The notes beneath the pieces are model-generated. The model was not told the origin of the DNA, did no database searches, and was given only the letters and a program-made list of their open reading frames with translations. A stretch of 64,000 nucleotides of DNA. It comes from Nocardioides humilatus. GTDB taxonomy: Bacteria; Actinomycetota; Actinomycetes; Propionibacteriales; Nocardioidaceae. Below are positions 35,437-43,438 of the stretch, one piece after another; positions within the stretch are counted from its first letter, which is position 1; the number at the start of each line of letters is the position of its first letter. The position numbers and the translations under genes were made by a program. The stretch is from positions 106,314 to 170,313 of the forward strand of contig NZ_VUJV01000004.1 in NCBI RefSeq assembly GCF_008373755.1. The letters are read 5' to 3'.

Positions 35437-36354
35437 ATGTTCCTTTTCCTCGCAGTCGTGCTGTTCGGATCGGCGATCGTGCTGCTGAGCATGGCGCTGA
35501 CCAAGACTCACGCGCCGTCCGGCCTGGAGCGCTCCATCGCGACCCTCGAGAACATGTCGCTCAACCCCGCCGACCTCAAGGAAGAGCTTGAGCTCCCCTT
35601 CGCCGACCGGGTCCTCGAGCCGCTCCAGGAGCGCGCCCTCAACCTCGGTCGGCGCCTAACGGGTGCCGACAAGGCGGAGCGGATCCGTCACAAGCTCGAC
35701 CTCGCCGGCAACCCGCGTGACATGTCCGTCGACCGGATCGTGTCGCTCAAGGTGATGGCCGCCGTCGTCCTGGGCTTCTGCGGGATCGCCTACGCCGCGC
35801 TGATCTCGGCCGGGCCGCTGGTCTACCTCGGCCTGGGCGCCCTCGGGGTGGGCGTCGGCTTCATGGCGCCCGACATGTACCTCTACCAAAAGGCCTACGA
35901 GCGCGCCGAGGAGATCCGCCGGACGCTGGCCGACGCCGTCGACCTGCTGACGATCAGCGTGGAGGCCGGCCTCGGGTTCGACGCCGCCCTCCAGCAGGTC
36001 GCCCGCAACACCGGTGGCCCGCTCGCCGAGGAGTTCTCCCGCGTGCTGCGCGAGATGCAGCTCGGCAAGGGCCGCGCCGACTCGCTCCGCGCACTGTCGG
36101 AGCGCACCAACGTCGACGACCTGCAGACCTTCGTCGGCGCAATGGTCCAGGCGGACTCGTTCGGCATCTCGATCGCCCAGGTCCTGAGGGTCCAGTCGGG
36201 CGAGATGCGGATCAAGCGCCGCCAGCACGCGGAGAAGCGCGCGCAGCAGGTGCCGGTGAAGATCATGGTCCCGTTGATCCTGTGTGTCCTGCCGTGTCTG
36301 ATGACGGTCGTGCTCGGACCTGCGATCATCAGCGTGGTCAAGCAGTTCACCTGA
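35437..36354 (+). CDS. tadC: TadC platform protein (type II secretion F family)
   Basis: A 305-residue inner-membrane protein with an N-terminal helix (MFLFLAVVLFGSAIVLLSMAL), two central helices (VMAAVVLGFCGIAYAALI, VYLGLGALGVGVGFMAPD), the T2SSF core (DAVDLLTISVEAGLGFDAALQQVA, DLQTFVGAMVQADSFGISIAQVLR) and a C-terminal pair (VPVKIMVPLILCVLPCLMTVVLGPAI). Together with TadB it forms the platform on which TadA acts. The ATG follows the tadB stop by one base. Twenty-four bases separate it from the histidine kinase gene. Confidence 0.93.
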   Translation: MFLFLAVVLFGSAIVLLSMALTKTHAPSGLERSIATLENMSLNPADLKEELELPFADRVLEPLQERALNLGRRLTGADKAERIRHKLDLAGNPRDMSVDRIVSLKVMAAVVLGFCGIAYAALISAGPLVYLGLGALGVGVGFMAPDMYLYQKAYERAEEIRRTLADAVDLLTISVEAGLGFDAALQQVARNTGGPLAEEFSRVLREMQLGKGRADSLRALSERTNVDDLQTFVGAMVQADSFGISIAQVLRVQSGEMRIKRRQHAEKRAQQVPVKIMVPLILCVLPCLMTVVLGPAIISVVKQFT

Positions 36355-36378
36355 GCCACCGCACCATCAAAGGGAGCA

Positions 36379-37971
36379 ATGCCCACCGGGAAGTCCACGT
36401 GGTCCGCGCCGTCGTTCGCGGTCGTGACAGCGGCGCGGCTGTTCGCCCTGCTCGCGATCGGTGCACCGGCGCTCTGGTTCCGCGACGAGGGCGCATTGGT
36501 CGCGCTCCTGGTCCTGGCCATCTTGTGGCTCTACCAGGTGGTCACGATGACGCGCCGAGAGCTGGAGCTCACCCTGACCCCCGCGTGGGAGGCGGCGGCG
36601 GTCGGCGTGATCTGCGCGTTGGCCATGGAGCCCTCCCCCGCGATCCTCGCGGCGCTCGCCGTCCCGCCGCTCTACGCGACGGCGACCGCTGGTCTGCGGA
36701 CCATGGTCCGCACCGTCGCCTGCCAGCTCGTGGCCGTGGTGAGCATCGGCCTGATGTGGTACCAGCGGGGACCCGACAGCCACTGGACTGAGTGGGGCGT
36801 ATCGATCTTCACCTGGTCGATGGCGGGCGTCGGCCTGAGCCTGGTCGCGAGCACGACCTTCTACAACGACCTCGTCGCACGCGACCGGTTGGCGCCGTAC
36901 CGAGATGCGCAGCACCTGCTCAAGCAGCTCATCGACCTCTCCGGCGACCTCAGCTCGGGGCTCGATGTCGCGGCGATCGGTGGCGAGATGCTCGGCGTCG
37001 TCGGCGACCTGGTGCCCACCCGGGCGCTCGCCCTCTACGTCCCCCGGGGCGACGTACTGACGCCCATCGCGTCGAGCAGCGAGCTCGACCCCGCCGACAA
37101 CGACGCGTGCGAGAAACTCGCGACCGACGCCTGGGCGCGCGCCGAACCGGTCACGGCGGGCCAGGGCTTCGCCTTCGCGGCGGGCGACGCGGCCGTCATC
37201 GCCGGCCTCCGTCCGGGCACGGAGAAGACTCCGCCCGATCCGCCGTTCGAGGACCTGGCCTCGGCGCTCGCGCCCAGCACGGTCAAGTTCGACACCGCGC
37301 TGCTCTTCACCCACTTCCGCGACGTGGCCACTGCCGACGAGCGGCAGCGGCTCGCGCGTGAGATGCACGACGGCGTCGCCCAGGACATCGCCTCGCTCGG
37401 CTACCTCGTCGATGCGCTGGCCGCCCGGCCCGCCGACGAGCAGCAGGCCAAGCAGTTCGCCATGCTGCGCGAGCGCGTGACGAAGGTCGTCGCCGAGGTG
37501 CGACGGTCGGTCATGAACCTGCGCACCAGCATCGGCGAGAACGAGAGCCTCGGCGCCGCCATCAGCGCGGTGGCCCGACACCTGTCGGAGGCCTCGGGCA
37601 TCCCGATCCGGGTCCGGCTCGACGAGCAGCCCGCCCGGCTGCGTCCCGAGGTCGAGGCAGAGCTCTTCCGCATCGCCCAGGAGGCGATGAACAACGCCGT
37701 CAAGCATGCGCGGGCGACCGCCATCGACGTGCGGTGCCAGGTCTACGCCCCCGACGCGCGGATCATCGTCGCGGACGACGGTGTTGGCCTCCAGGGCGGT
37801 CGTTCGGACTCCCACGGCCTAAAGATCATGCGAGAACGCGCGAAACTGATCGGCGCCCAGCTCACAGTGCGCGACAATGCCAGTCGCGGGCTCACGGTCT
37901 CGGTCACCCTCCGCGCCCCCGGTGGCCCGGTCCATCCCCCGGAACGCACCCTGACGAAGGAGACACGATGA
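36379..37971 (+). CDS. Sensor histidine kinase linked to the Tad locus (HisKA_3)
   Basis: A 530-residue kinase. Five to six N-terminal helices span about residues 15-165 (SFAVVTAARLFALLAIGAP, GALVALLVLAILWLYQVV and others). A GAF-like region follows (about 180-300, DLSSGLDVAAIGGEMLGVV). The phospho-acceptor His330 lies in RLAREMHDGVAQDIASLGYL, then HATPase boxes IAQEAMNNAVKHARA and IIVADDGVGL. The ATGA overlap with the response regulator proves coupling. Position directly after tadC and before the pilin genes suggests it controls pilus expression. An AAGGGAG site lies just upstream of the ATG. Confidence 0.92.
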   Translation: MPTGKSTWSAPSFAVVTAARLFALLAIGAPALWFRDEGALVALLVLAILWLYQVVTMTRRELELTLTPAWEAAAVGVICALAMEPSPAILAALAVPPLYATATAGLRTMVRTVACQLVAVVSIGLMWYQRGPDSHWTEWGVSIFTWSMAGVGLSLVASTTFYNDLVARDRLAPYRDAQHLLKQLIDLSGDLSSGLDVAAIGGEMLGVVGDLVPTRALALYVPRGDVLTPIASSSELDPADNDACEKLATDAWARAEPVTAGQGFAFAAGDAAVIAGLRPGTEKTPPDPPFEDLASALAPSTVKFDTALLFTHFRDVATADERQRLAREMHDGVAQDIASLGYLVDALAARPADEQQAKQFAMLRERVTKVVAEVRRSVMNLRTSIGENESLGAAISAVARHLSEASGIPIRVRLDEQPARLRPEVEAELFRIAQEAMNNAVKHARATAIDVRCQVYAPDARIIVADDGVGLQGGRSDSHGLKIMRERAKLIGAQLTVRDNASRGLTVSVTLRAPGGPVHPPERTLTKETR

Positions 37972-38618
37972 GCGACCACATCTCGGTCCTGCTGGTCGAC
38001 GACCACGAGCTGATCCGGAGTGGACTGGGGGCGGTGCTCGACCTCGAGCCCGACATGACCGTCGTCGGCACGGCCGGCAGCGTCGCCGAGGCGATCACCG
38101 CCTACGACCGGCTCAAGCCGATGGTCGTCGTCGCCGACCTCCAGCTGCAGGACGGCACCGGCCTCGACATCGTGCGCACGATCCGCAAGCAGAGCGACAC
38201 GGTCGGCCTCATCGTCTTGACGATGCACTCCGGCGACGACCAGATCTTCGCGGCCATGCAGGCCGGCGCATCCGGCTTCGTCGGCAAGGACGCCCCTGCG
38301 ACCGAGGTCATCAAGGCCGCGCGACACGCGGCCGTCTCTCCGAAAGCCTTCGTCTGCGCCGGGCTCGTCGGCGCGATGATGCGTCGGCGCTCGGGCGAGC
38401 TGACGTCGCTGACGGAGCGCGAGCATGACGTGCTCCTGCTGCTGGCCGAGGGCCTCAACGCCGCTTCGATCGGGGCCAAGCTCTACCTGTCGGAGTCGAC
38501 GACCAAGTCGCACATCGCGCGGATCTATCAGAAGCTGGGCGCCGCCAACCGTGCCCAGGCCCTGGTGACCGCGATGCGTATCGGGCTGCTCTCGACGGTC
38601 CAGCCGTCGGCTCGCTGA
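37968..38618 (+). CDS. LuxR-family response regulator of the Tad locus
   Basis: Encodes 216 residues. The receiver has Asp11/Asp12, phospho-acceptor Asp57 (VVVADLQLQDG) and a conserved Lys in FVGKDAPA. The LuxR helix-turn-helix lies at about 148-205 (LTEREHDVLLLLAEGLNAASIGAKL, SESTTKSHIARIYQKLGAANR). GAAGGAG precedes the ATG, and the start overlaps the kinase stop. The three prepilin cassettes follow immediately with shared upstream sequence blocks, so they are the obvious candidate targets, though this is inferred from position only. Confidence 0.94.
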   Translation: MSDHISVLLVDDHELIRSGLGAVLDLEPDMTVVGTAGSVAEAITAYDRLKPMVVVADLQLQDGTGLDIVRTIRKQSDTVGLIVLTMHSGDDQIFAAMQAGASGFVGKDAPATEVIKAARHAAVSPKAFVCAGLVGAMMRRRSGELTSLTEREHDVLLLLAEGLNAASIGAKLYLSESTTKSHIARIYQKLGAANRAQALVTAMRIGLLSTVQPSAR

Positions 38619-38684
38619 CCCGCGACGAGGAGCCCCGCAGACCGGTGCCGCACAGGTAGTCACAAGGGACTACCGGCATCGAGA

Positions 38685-38784
38685 CGAACTCCCGATCCGC
38701 AGGCATGCCCACTCCCGGCAAGATTCTTGTCATCGGGGGAAATCACCCCGGGGACACAAGAAACAAACTTGAGGGAGAACTCCG
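38685..38784 (+). promoter_or_regulatory. Conserved leader/promoter block of pilin cassette 1
   Basis: Shares several blocks in the same order with the leader of pilin 3: CGAACTCCCGATCC (38685), TCATCGGGGGAA (38730s), CCCCGGGGACACAAG, ACAAAC and TGAGGGAGAA before the ATG. CGGGG/CCCCG can pair around a short loop. The last block is the ribosome-binding site. Whether the rest is promoter, regulator site or RNA leader cannot be decided by eye. Confidence 0.5.
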
Positions 38785-38958
38785 ATGATCCAGTACCTGC
38801 AGATCCTGCTCAACGCCCACCGCGACGAGGAGCGGGGCGCCTCGGCCGTTGAGTACGGTCTCCTGGTCGCCCTGATCGCGGTCGTCATGGCCGTCGGCGC
38901 CGCTGTCTTCGGCACCGCGCTCAACGACCTCTTCAACTCCGTCGCCGGCCAGATCTGA
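38785..38958 (+). CDS. flp: Flp-family prepilin, copy 1
   Basis: Encodes 57 residues: a short leader with charged DEERG, then the Flp processing site G18 followed by A-S-A-V-E-Y (Glu at +5, Tyr at +6), and one hydrophobic helix (LLVALIAVVMAVGAAVFGTAL) ending FNSVAGQI. The prepilin peptidase would cut after Gly18, leaving a 39-residue pilin for the Tad fibre. GAGGGAG lies upstream. The protein is identical to copy 3 at 39485, with only four silent base differences. A hairpin terminator follows. Confidence 0.93.
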   Translation: MIQYLQILLNAHRDEERGASAVEYGLLVALIAVVMAVGAAVFGTALNDLFNSVAGQI

Positions 38959-38978
38959 TCTGACTCACGACACCATGG

Positions 38979-39015
38979 CGAAGGCCGCACGTCCGCAACG
39001 GGCGTGCGGCCTTCG
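38979..39015 (+). terminator. Terminator after pilin 1
   Basis: A perfect 13-bp stem (CGAAGGCCGCACG, arms 38979-38991 and 39003-39015) with an 11-base loop, 20 bases after the pilin stop. The same GGCCGCACG core is reused in the terminators of the next two pilin genes. Confidence 0.7.
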
Positions 39016-39059
39016 TCCATAGAGGCTCCAACTCTAACGACGAACTCCGAGGCCAGCTC

Positions 39060-39230
39060 ATGCACAAACCGAACCTGCTCAGGCGCACGCGGCGCCTGCA
39101 CGTGCGCGACGAGGTGGGCGGCTCCGCAGTCGAGTACGGCATCCTCATCTCCGCGGTGGTCCTGGTGATCATCGCCGGGATCACGTTGTTCGGGCTGCAG
39201 GTCTCCGAGCTCTACGCCAACGTCTTCTGA
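39060..39230 (+). CDS. Divergent Flp-family prepilin (copy 2)
   Basis: Encodes 56 residues: MHKPNLLRRTRRLHVRDEVG leader, then the processing site after Gly20 (G-S-A-V-E-Y, Glu at +5), and a hydrophobic helix (ILISAVVLVIIAGITLFGL) ending VSELYANVF. It keeps the Flp hallmark but shares little else with copies 1 and 3, and its leader is more basic. It lacks their conserved upstream blocks. It could be a minor pilin or an initiating subunit in place of the missing TadE/TadF. Confidence 0.82.
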   Translation: MHKPNLLRRTRRLHVRDEVGGSAVEYGILISAVVLVIIAGITLFGLQVSELYANVF

Positions 39231-39257
39231 CGCCAGCACCGCACCATCGGCAGCACC

Positions 39258-39284
39258 GGCCGCACGTCTCACAGACGTGCGGCC
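39258..39284 (+). terminator. Terminator after pilin 2
   Basis: A perfect 12-bp stem (GGCCGCACGTCT, arms 39258-39269 and 39273-39284) with a CAC loop, followed by TTCGCCATTTCC. Confidence 0.72.
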
Positions 39285-39385
39285 TTCGCCATTTCCACCT
39301 TCGCCACATCGCCGGGCACAGGTCCCGGCCGGCCCGGTACCTGCCGGCGTCGACACCTAGTCAATCCGGACCATCACGGACCAGA

Positions 39386-39484
39386 CGAAGTCCCGATCCC
39401 CCAGGGCCGGAAACCGGGAAGAGTACTCCTCATCGGGGGAATCGCCCCGGGGACACAAGTGACAAACCTGAGGGAGAAACTCCG
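39386..39484 (+). promoter_or_regulatory. Conserved leader/promoter block of pilin cassette 3
   Basis: Matches the pilin 1 leader block for block: CGAAGTCCCGATCC (39386), TCATCGGGGGAA, CCCCGGGGACACAAG, ACAAAC and TGAGGGAGAA. Sequence between blocks differs, so the blocks look selected rather than simply duplicated. Confidence 0.5.
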
Positions 39485-39658
39485 ATGATCCAGTACCTGC
39501 AGATCCTGCTCAACGCCCACCGCGACGAGGAGCGGGGCGCGTCCGCCGTTGAGTACGGCCTCCTGGTCGCCCTGATCGCGGTCGTCATGGCCGTCGGCGC
39601 CGCTGTCTTCGGCACCGCGCTCAACGACCTCTTCAACTCCGTCGCGGGCCAGATCTGA
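39485..39658 (+). CDS. flp: Flp-family prepilin, copy 3 (protein identical to copy 1)
   Basis: Encodes the same 57-residue prepilin as copy 1 (MIQYLQILLNAHRDEERG leader, cut before A-S-A-V-E-Y, single hydrophobic helix). The four differences from copy 1 are silent third-position changes, at codons 19, 20, 25 and 54. This indicates recent duplication or ongoing gene conversion with selection on the protein. It has its own leader block and its own strong terminator, so it is a separate expression cassette. Confidence 0.93.
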   Translation: MIQYLQILLNAHRDEERGASAVEYGLLVALIAVVMAVGAAVFGTALNDLFNSVAGQI

Positions 39659-39674
39659 TCTGACGCACGACCGA

Positions 39675-39708
39675 CCGAGGGCCGCACGCTTCCGCGTGCG
39701 GCCCTCGG
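39675..39708 (+). terminator. Strong terminator after pilin 3
   Basis: A 15-bp perfect stem (CCGAGGGCCGCACGC, arms 39675-39689 and 39694-39708) with a four-base loop, followed by CAATTTTTG. It closes the Tad locus against the convergent M48 protease gene. Confidence 0.88.
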
Positions 39709-39729
39709 CAATTTTTGTCGGGCGGCGGC

Positions 39730-40959
39730 CTAGCCCCGGTCGGCGAGCTGCTCGGCGATGGCGATCCGCTCGAGCACCGTCGGGTGCGAGCCGAACCACC
39801 ACTGCGACCACGCCGGCGGCGTCGGGTCGGCGAGCGAGGTGAGCGCCAGCTGGCGCTGGAGGGCGATGAACGGCTGCGGCGCGTGGGTCGCCTCCAGCGC
39901 GTCGACGTCGGCCCGGGTCTCCACCTGCCGGCTGATGCCGTTCTGCACCGGGCTCGACAGGACAGTCGCGAGGGCCGCGAGCGCCAGGATCATCGGGACC
40001 GCCCCGACCTCACCCACCCCAGGACGCCCGCGCCGCTCGGCGTAGCCCATCAGCAGGCCCAGGAGCCCGACTCCCACGAGGGCGCCAGCGGCTCCGAGCG
40101 CCGTACCGACCAGCACGTCGTCGTGGCGGGCGTGCCCGAGCTCGTGGGCCACCACGGAGAGCGCCTCACGCTCGGACAGGTCGTCGACGAGGTTGTCGTA
40201 GACGACCACCCGGCGGGTGCCTCCGAAGCCGGAGACGTAGGCGTTGAGCGTCGTCGTACGGCGTGAGGCGTCGGCAACCAGCACGTCGTCGACCTCGACC
40301 CCCTCGTCGTCGGCGAGCTGGAGGATGTCGGAGCGCAGCGGTCCGGCCTCGAGCGGCGTGAACGAGTTGAAGAGCGGCTCGACCACGAGGGGGTAGACGA
40401 ACGAGGCTGCGACGACGAGCGCAGCGAGCACGCCCCCGGCGACCGCGGTCCAGGCGCGCTGCCACCGCCGCGCGATGGCGAGCAGCACCAACAACGCGAT
40501 CGCGGTGGTGACGATGCCGACGAGCTCGGTCTTGACGACGTCGAACGCCCACGCCTCCCAGGAGCCTGTGCTCAGACCGGCGTCGAGCTGCAGCTTGCGG
40601 TAGGCGATCGAGAACGGGAGGGTCGCCAGGCGGCCGATGACGGCCAGCGCGGCCACGACCGTGACGACTCTCGCCCACCAGGGGCCCTTCAGCCGCTCGA
40701 CGAGGCGGCGTCCGCGGGCGCCGAACCCGAGCCAGCACGCCACCGCGAGGGAGACGACGAGCGCGCTCCAGCTCCAGGTGCGCGCCCACCGGGCGTAGTG
40801 CTCGCCGCGCGCGACCTGCTCGGCCGAGAAGACCGAGTCGGCAGCGACCGGGTCGGGGGTGCCGCCGGGCACCGGGTGCCAGGGGACGAGCCAGACGGCG
40901 AGGATCACGAAGGCGCCCAGGCCCACGAGCGTGGTCACGAGGGCGACCTTCCGCTGCAC
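39730..40959 (-). CDS. M48-family membrane metalloprotease (Ste24-like)
   Basis: A 409-residue zinc protease with several membrane helices (KVALVTTLVGLGAFVILAVWLV, SWSALVVSLAVACWLGFG, VVTVVAALAVIGRLA, VGIVTTAIALLVLLAIA). The catalytic H-E-x-x-H is in LSVVAHELGHARHDD and the third ligand in the ETRADVDALEATH region. The domain before it (VDDVLVADASRRTTTLNAYVSGFGGTRRVVVYDNL) is typical of CAAX-protease-like M48B enzymes. It probably cleaves membrane proteins at the cytoplasmic face. It starts one base after the upstream lipoprotein gene ends. Confidence 0.9.
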   Translation of the reverse strand: MQRKVALVTTLVGLGAFVILAVWLVPWHPVPGGTPDPVAADSVFSAEQVARGEHYARWARTWSWSALVVSLAVACWLGFGARGRRLVERLKGPWWARVVTVVAALAVIGRLATLPFSIAYRKLQLDAGLSTGSWEAWAFDVVKTELVGIVTTAIALLVLLAIARRWQRAWTAVAGGVLAALVVAASFVYPLVVEPLFNSFTPLEAGPLRSDILQLADDEGVEVDDVLVADASRRTTTLNAYVSGFGGTRRVVVYDNLVDDLSEREALSVVAHELGHARHDDVLVGTALGAAGALVGVGLLGLLMGYAERRGRPGVGEVGAVPMILALAALATVLSSPVQNGISRQVETRADVDALEATHAPQPFIALQRQLALTSLADPTPPAWSQWWFGSHPTVLERIAIAEQLADRG

Positions 40960-40960
40960 C

Positions 40961-42226
40961 TCAGCCTCCGACGGTCGAGATCGAGATGAGCTCGTCCTGC
41001 CAGGCAGCGGTGAGGTCGGCGATGGTCCAACCGAGCTGCCCGCGCAGCGTGCGTTCGAGGTCGGCGCCGCCGAGCGCCGCGTCGTAGAACCTCACCAGAG
41101 CATCCTCCCCGAAGTGCTCCGCCAGGGTCACGCAGACCAGCCACGCGGCCTCGTAGGCCGCCCCGACGTGCGGTGCCTGGCTGTCGAGGTCAGCACGGGT
41201 CGGGAGGGTGTCGGGCACGCCGTCGCGGCGGACCTGCTCGGCGATCTGCCCAGCGGTCCGCGAGCGCGGCAGGTCGACGTCGCGGAGCGCGACGTAGTCG
41301 GCGAACCCCTCCAGCAGCCACGCCTCCGCTCCGCTCGCCGGAGCGTCGGTGAGCGCGTGCACGGCCTCGTGGCTCATGACGACCTGGGCGGGCACCGGCT
41401 CGAGGTCGCCGTAGACCTCGGGGTTGAGGAAGACGTGGACAGGGCGTCCAGGGACGGTCGAGCCGTCGGCGCCCGTCGTGATGGCGGCGACCCCGGCGTA
41501 GGAGCCGCGATCGATGCCCAGGGCGGCGTCCATGGCGGCCGCCGACGACGGGACCTCGACCACGAGCCGGTCGGCCCGGGCGCCCAGCACCCGGCGGGCG
41601 ACCACCAGGGCCTCCTGGGCCTCGGCGAGAACCGATGCGACCGGCAAGGTCCCGGTCGCGGCGATCACCACCACGTCGTCCGTACGGCGTACGTCGGTCG
41701 TGCCGCCGAGCCACACCGGCGTCACGTCGGCGCCGCCACCGATGTGGGCGATCCGCTTGCCGTCGTCGGCGAAGGCGAACGCCACGTCGGCGTGGGCGGC
41801 GCGCTCCTCGAAGCCACCCACCCGCCAGGTCGCCGCGACAGTGGCGGTCCACGCGCCGTCGGGCGAGACCTGGCCGTTCTCGGTGATGTAGCGCAGGGTC
41901 ACGTCGTCGAGCCCGGCAGCGGTCGTGCTCTCGACGATGGAGCCGAGGAGCGCGCTCATCTGGTCGTCGGCGCCCAGCGCCGACGCCGCGTCGGCGTCAT
42001 CGCGCCGCAGCGCGCGCTGGAGCGCGTCGAGCGTCGTCGCCGCGGCCGCGGGCTGGAGGTCGTCGGTCGAGGGGACCTGCGTTGGCGCGACGTAGGGCTC
42101 GTCGCCGCCGCAGCCCGAGATCAGGGCAGCAGCCAGCAGCCCCGCCGAGACCGTGGCGGCCCATCGACGGACTGCGCGACGGACGGGTCGACGGACGGAG
42201 GGGACCTCAGCCAGGGCGGACCGCAC
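40961..42226 (-). CDS. Lipoprotein with gluzincin-like HExxH motif
   Basis: A 421-residue exported protein. An Arg-rich n-region and hydrophobic core lead to the lipobox ALISGC, predicting lipidation at Cys39. The middle has an NTF2-like fold pattern (TLDALQRALRRDDADAASALG). The C-terminal part carries VVMSHEAVHALTDAP (H-E-x-x-H) and, 20 residues on, WLLEGFADYVALRD, where Glu would be the third zinc ligand of a gluzincin peptidase. It is anchored outside the membrane. The GTG start overlaps the NlpC/P60 gene by 20 bases. The substrate is unknown. Confidence 0.78.
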   Translation of the reverse strand: MRSALAEVPSVRRPVRRAVRRWAATVSAGLLAAALISGCGGDEPYVAPTQVPSTDDLQPAAAATTLDALQRALRRDDADAASALGADDQMSALLGSIVESTTAAGLDDVTLRYITENGQVSPDGAWTATVAATWRVGGFEERAAHADVAFAFADDGKRIAHIGGGADVTPVWLGGTTDVRRTDDVVVIAATGTLPVASVLAEAQEALVVARRVLGARADRLVVEVPSSAAAMDAALGIDRGSYAGVAAITTGADGSTVPGRPVHVFLNPEVYGDLEPVPAQVVMSHEAVHALTDAPASGAEAWLLEGFADYVALRDVDLPRSRTAGQIAEQVRRDGVPDTLPTRADLDSQAPHVGAAYEAAWLVCVTLAEHFGEDALVRFYDAALGGADLERTLRGQLGWTIADLTAAWQDELISISTVGG

Positions 42227-43199
42227 CGACGTACGGCATGTAGTGCAGCGGGCTCACGAGGACGCCGGCGCCGGGGTTGGCCGCATGGACGATCATGCCG
42301 TTGCCGATGTACATGCCGACGTGGCTGATCGGGCTGTAGTAGAAGACGAGGTCGCCGGGCTGGAGTGCGCTCTCGGCGATGTGCGGACCCATGCCGTATT
42401 GAGCGCTGGAGGAGTGCGGGAGCGAGACGCCGGCCTGGGCCCAGGCCATCATCGTGAGGCCCGAGCAGTCGTAGGCGCTGGGGCCCGCCGCGCCGTAGAC
42501 GTAGGCGTCGCCGACCTGGGCCATGGCGTACTGGACGGCCGCAGCGGCCCGGCCGGAGGCCGACACGCTGATGTCCTCGGCGCGGATGTCGCCACCGCGG
42601 GACAGGATCGCCTCGCGCTCCTTGGCCTCGAGGTCGCCCAGGAGGTCCTTGGCCTCGTTGTACTTCTCCTCGACGGTCTCCTTCTCGTCCTTCAGCTCCT
42701 CCTCGAGATCGGCGACCTGGTTGCGGCGGTCGGCCGTCTCCTTACGACGGATGGCGTAGGCCTTGAGCTCGTCGTTGTAGTCGGAGAGCAGGGACTCCTG
42801 CAGGTCGCTGACGGTCGTCAGCGTCGAGAGGCTGTTGAGGAAGGCGTCCTCGTCGGCGTTGATGAGCTGGGCGGCGGGGCTCAGGCTCTGGCTCTGGAAC
42901 TGGCGGATCACCGAGTCGCGGACGTCGGAACGCACGCGGGCGACCTGGTCACCCTGGCGGACCTCGTCGGACTGCAGGGAGGCGAGCTCCTCGTTGAGCT
43001 CGTCGAGCTCGACCTTGGCGTCGTTGTAGCGCTCCTGCGCGTGCTCGGCCTCTTCGAAGAGGCTGTCGACGCGGGCGCGGACATCGTCGATGTCGGGCTC
43101 CGCGCTGGCGGGAGAAGAGGTGTTGACCGTGAGGCAGACGGTGCCGGTCAGTGCGAGCGCGCTCAGCGCGGTGGTGAAGCGTGTGCGGCCGTTCAGCAC
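42207..43199 (-). CDS. Secreted NlpC/P60 peptidoglycan endopeptidase
   Basis: A 330-residue protein: signal peptide (TTALSALALTGTVCLTVNTSSPASA), a long coiled coil (about 37-200, EEAEHAQERYNDAKVELDELN and similar), and a C-terminal NlpC/P60 domain with catalytic Cys245 (SAYDCSGLTMMAWAQAGVSLPHSSS), His293 (ISHVGMYIGNGMIVHA) and a polar third residue. It cleaves D-Glu to diamino-acid bonds in peptidoglycan stems, as in RipA-type enzymes. The long leader carries a c-di-AMP riboswitch, tying its expression to the osmotic and wall signal c-di-AMP. It heads an operon with the lipoprotein and M48 protease. Confidence 0.93.
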   Translation of the reverse strand: MLNGRTRFTTALSALALTGTVCLTVNTSSPASAEPDIDDVRARVDSLFEEAEHAQERYNDAKVELDELNEELASLQSDEVRQGDQVARVRSDVRDSVIRQFQSQSLSPAAQLINADEDAFLNSLSTLTTVSDLQESLLSDYNDELKAYAIRRKETADRRNQVADLEEELKDEKETVEEKYNEAKDLLGDLEAKEREAILSRGGDIRAEDISVSASGRAAAAVQYAMAQVGDAYVYGAAGPSAYDCSGLTMMAWAQAGVSLPHSSSAQYGMGPHIAESALQPGDLVFYYSPISHVGMYIGNGMIVHAANPGAGVLVSPLHYMPYVGAVRPG

Positions 43200-43214
43200 G
43201 TGCTGGCGGTCCCC

Positions 43215-43385
43215 TCTGGTGTCGTACGCCTACCGGGTGAGCTGACGGATTCGGGCACGACTTGCCCTACCCGTGCTCCTCGCAGCCGCATTTCCCACCG
43301 GCCGCGCCTTGCACGGGATTCACCCCAGAGTGGTTGGGTCCCCGGCTCCGGTGCCCCCTGATCGCTCAGGTGGCACCGAACTCGA
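43215..43385 (-). ncRNA. c-di-AMP riboswitch (ydaO-yuaA class)
   Basis: On the minus strand the leader contains, in order, GGGGACCCAACC, GGGGTGAATC, a variable stem, GGGCAAGTCGTGCCC and the highly conserved CCGAATCCGTCAGCTCACC followed by GGTAGGCG. These are the core elements of the ydaO-yuaA riboswitch, which binds two c-di-AMP molecules and in actinobacteria controls cell-wall hydrolase genes, usually switching expression off at high ligand. It lies directly upstream of the NlpC/P60 gene. Boundaries are approximate. Confidence 0.88.
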
Positions 43386-43438
43386 CGCGATGTCCGCGCG
43401 GACCGGGTCGGCCCACTTCCACGAACACCTGAGCAAGT

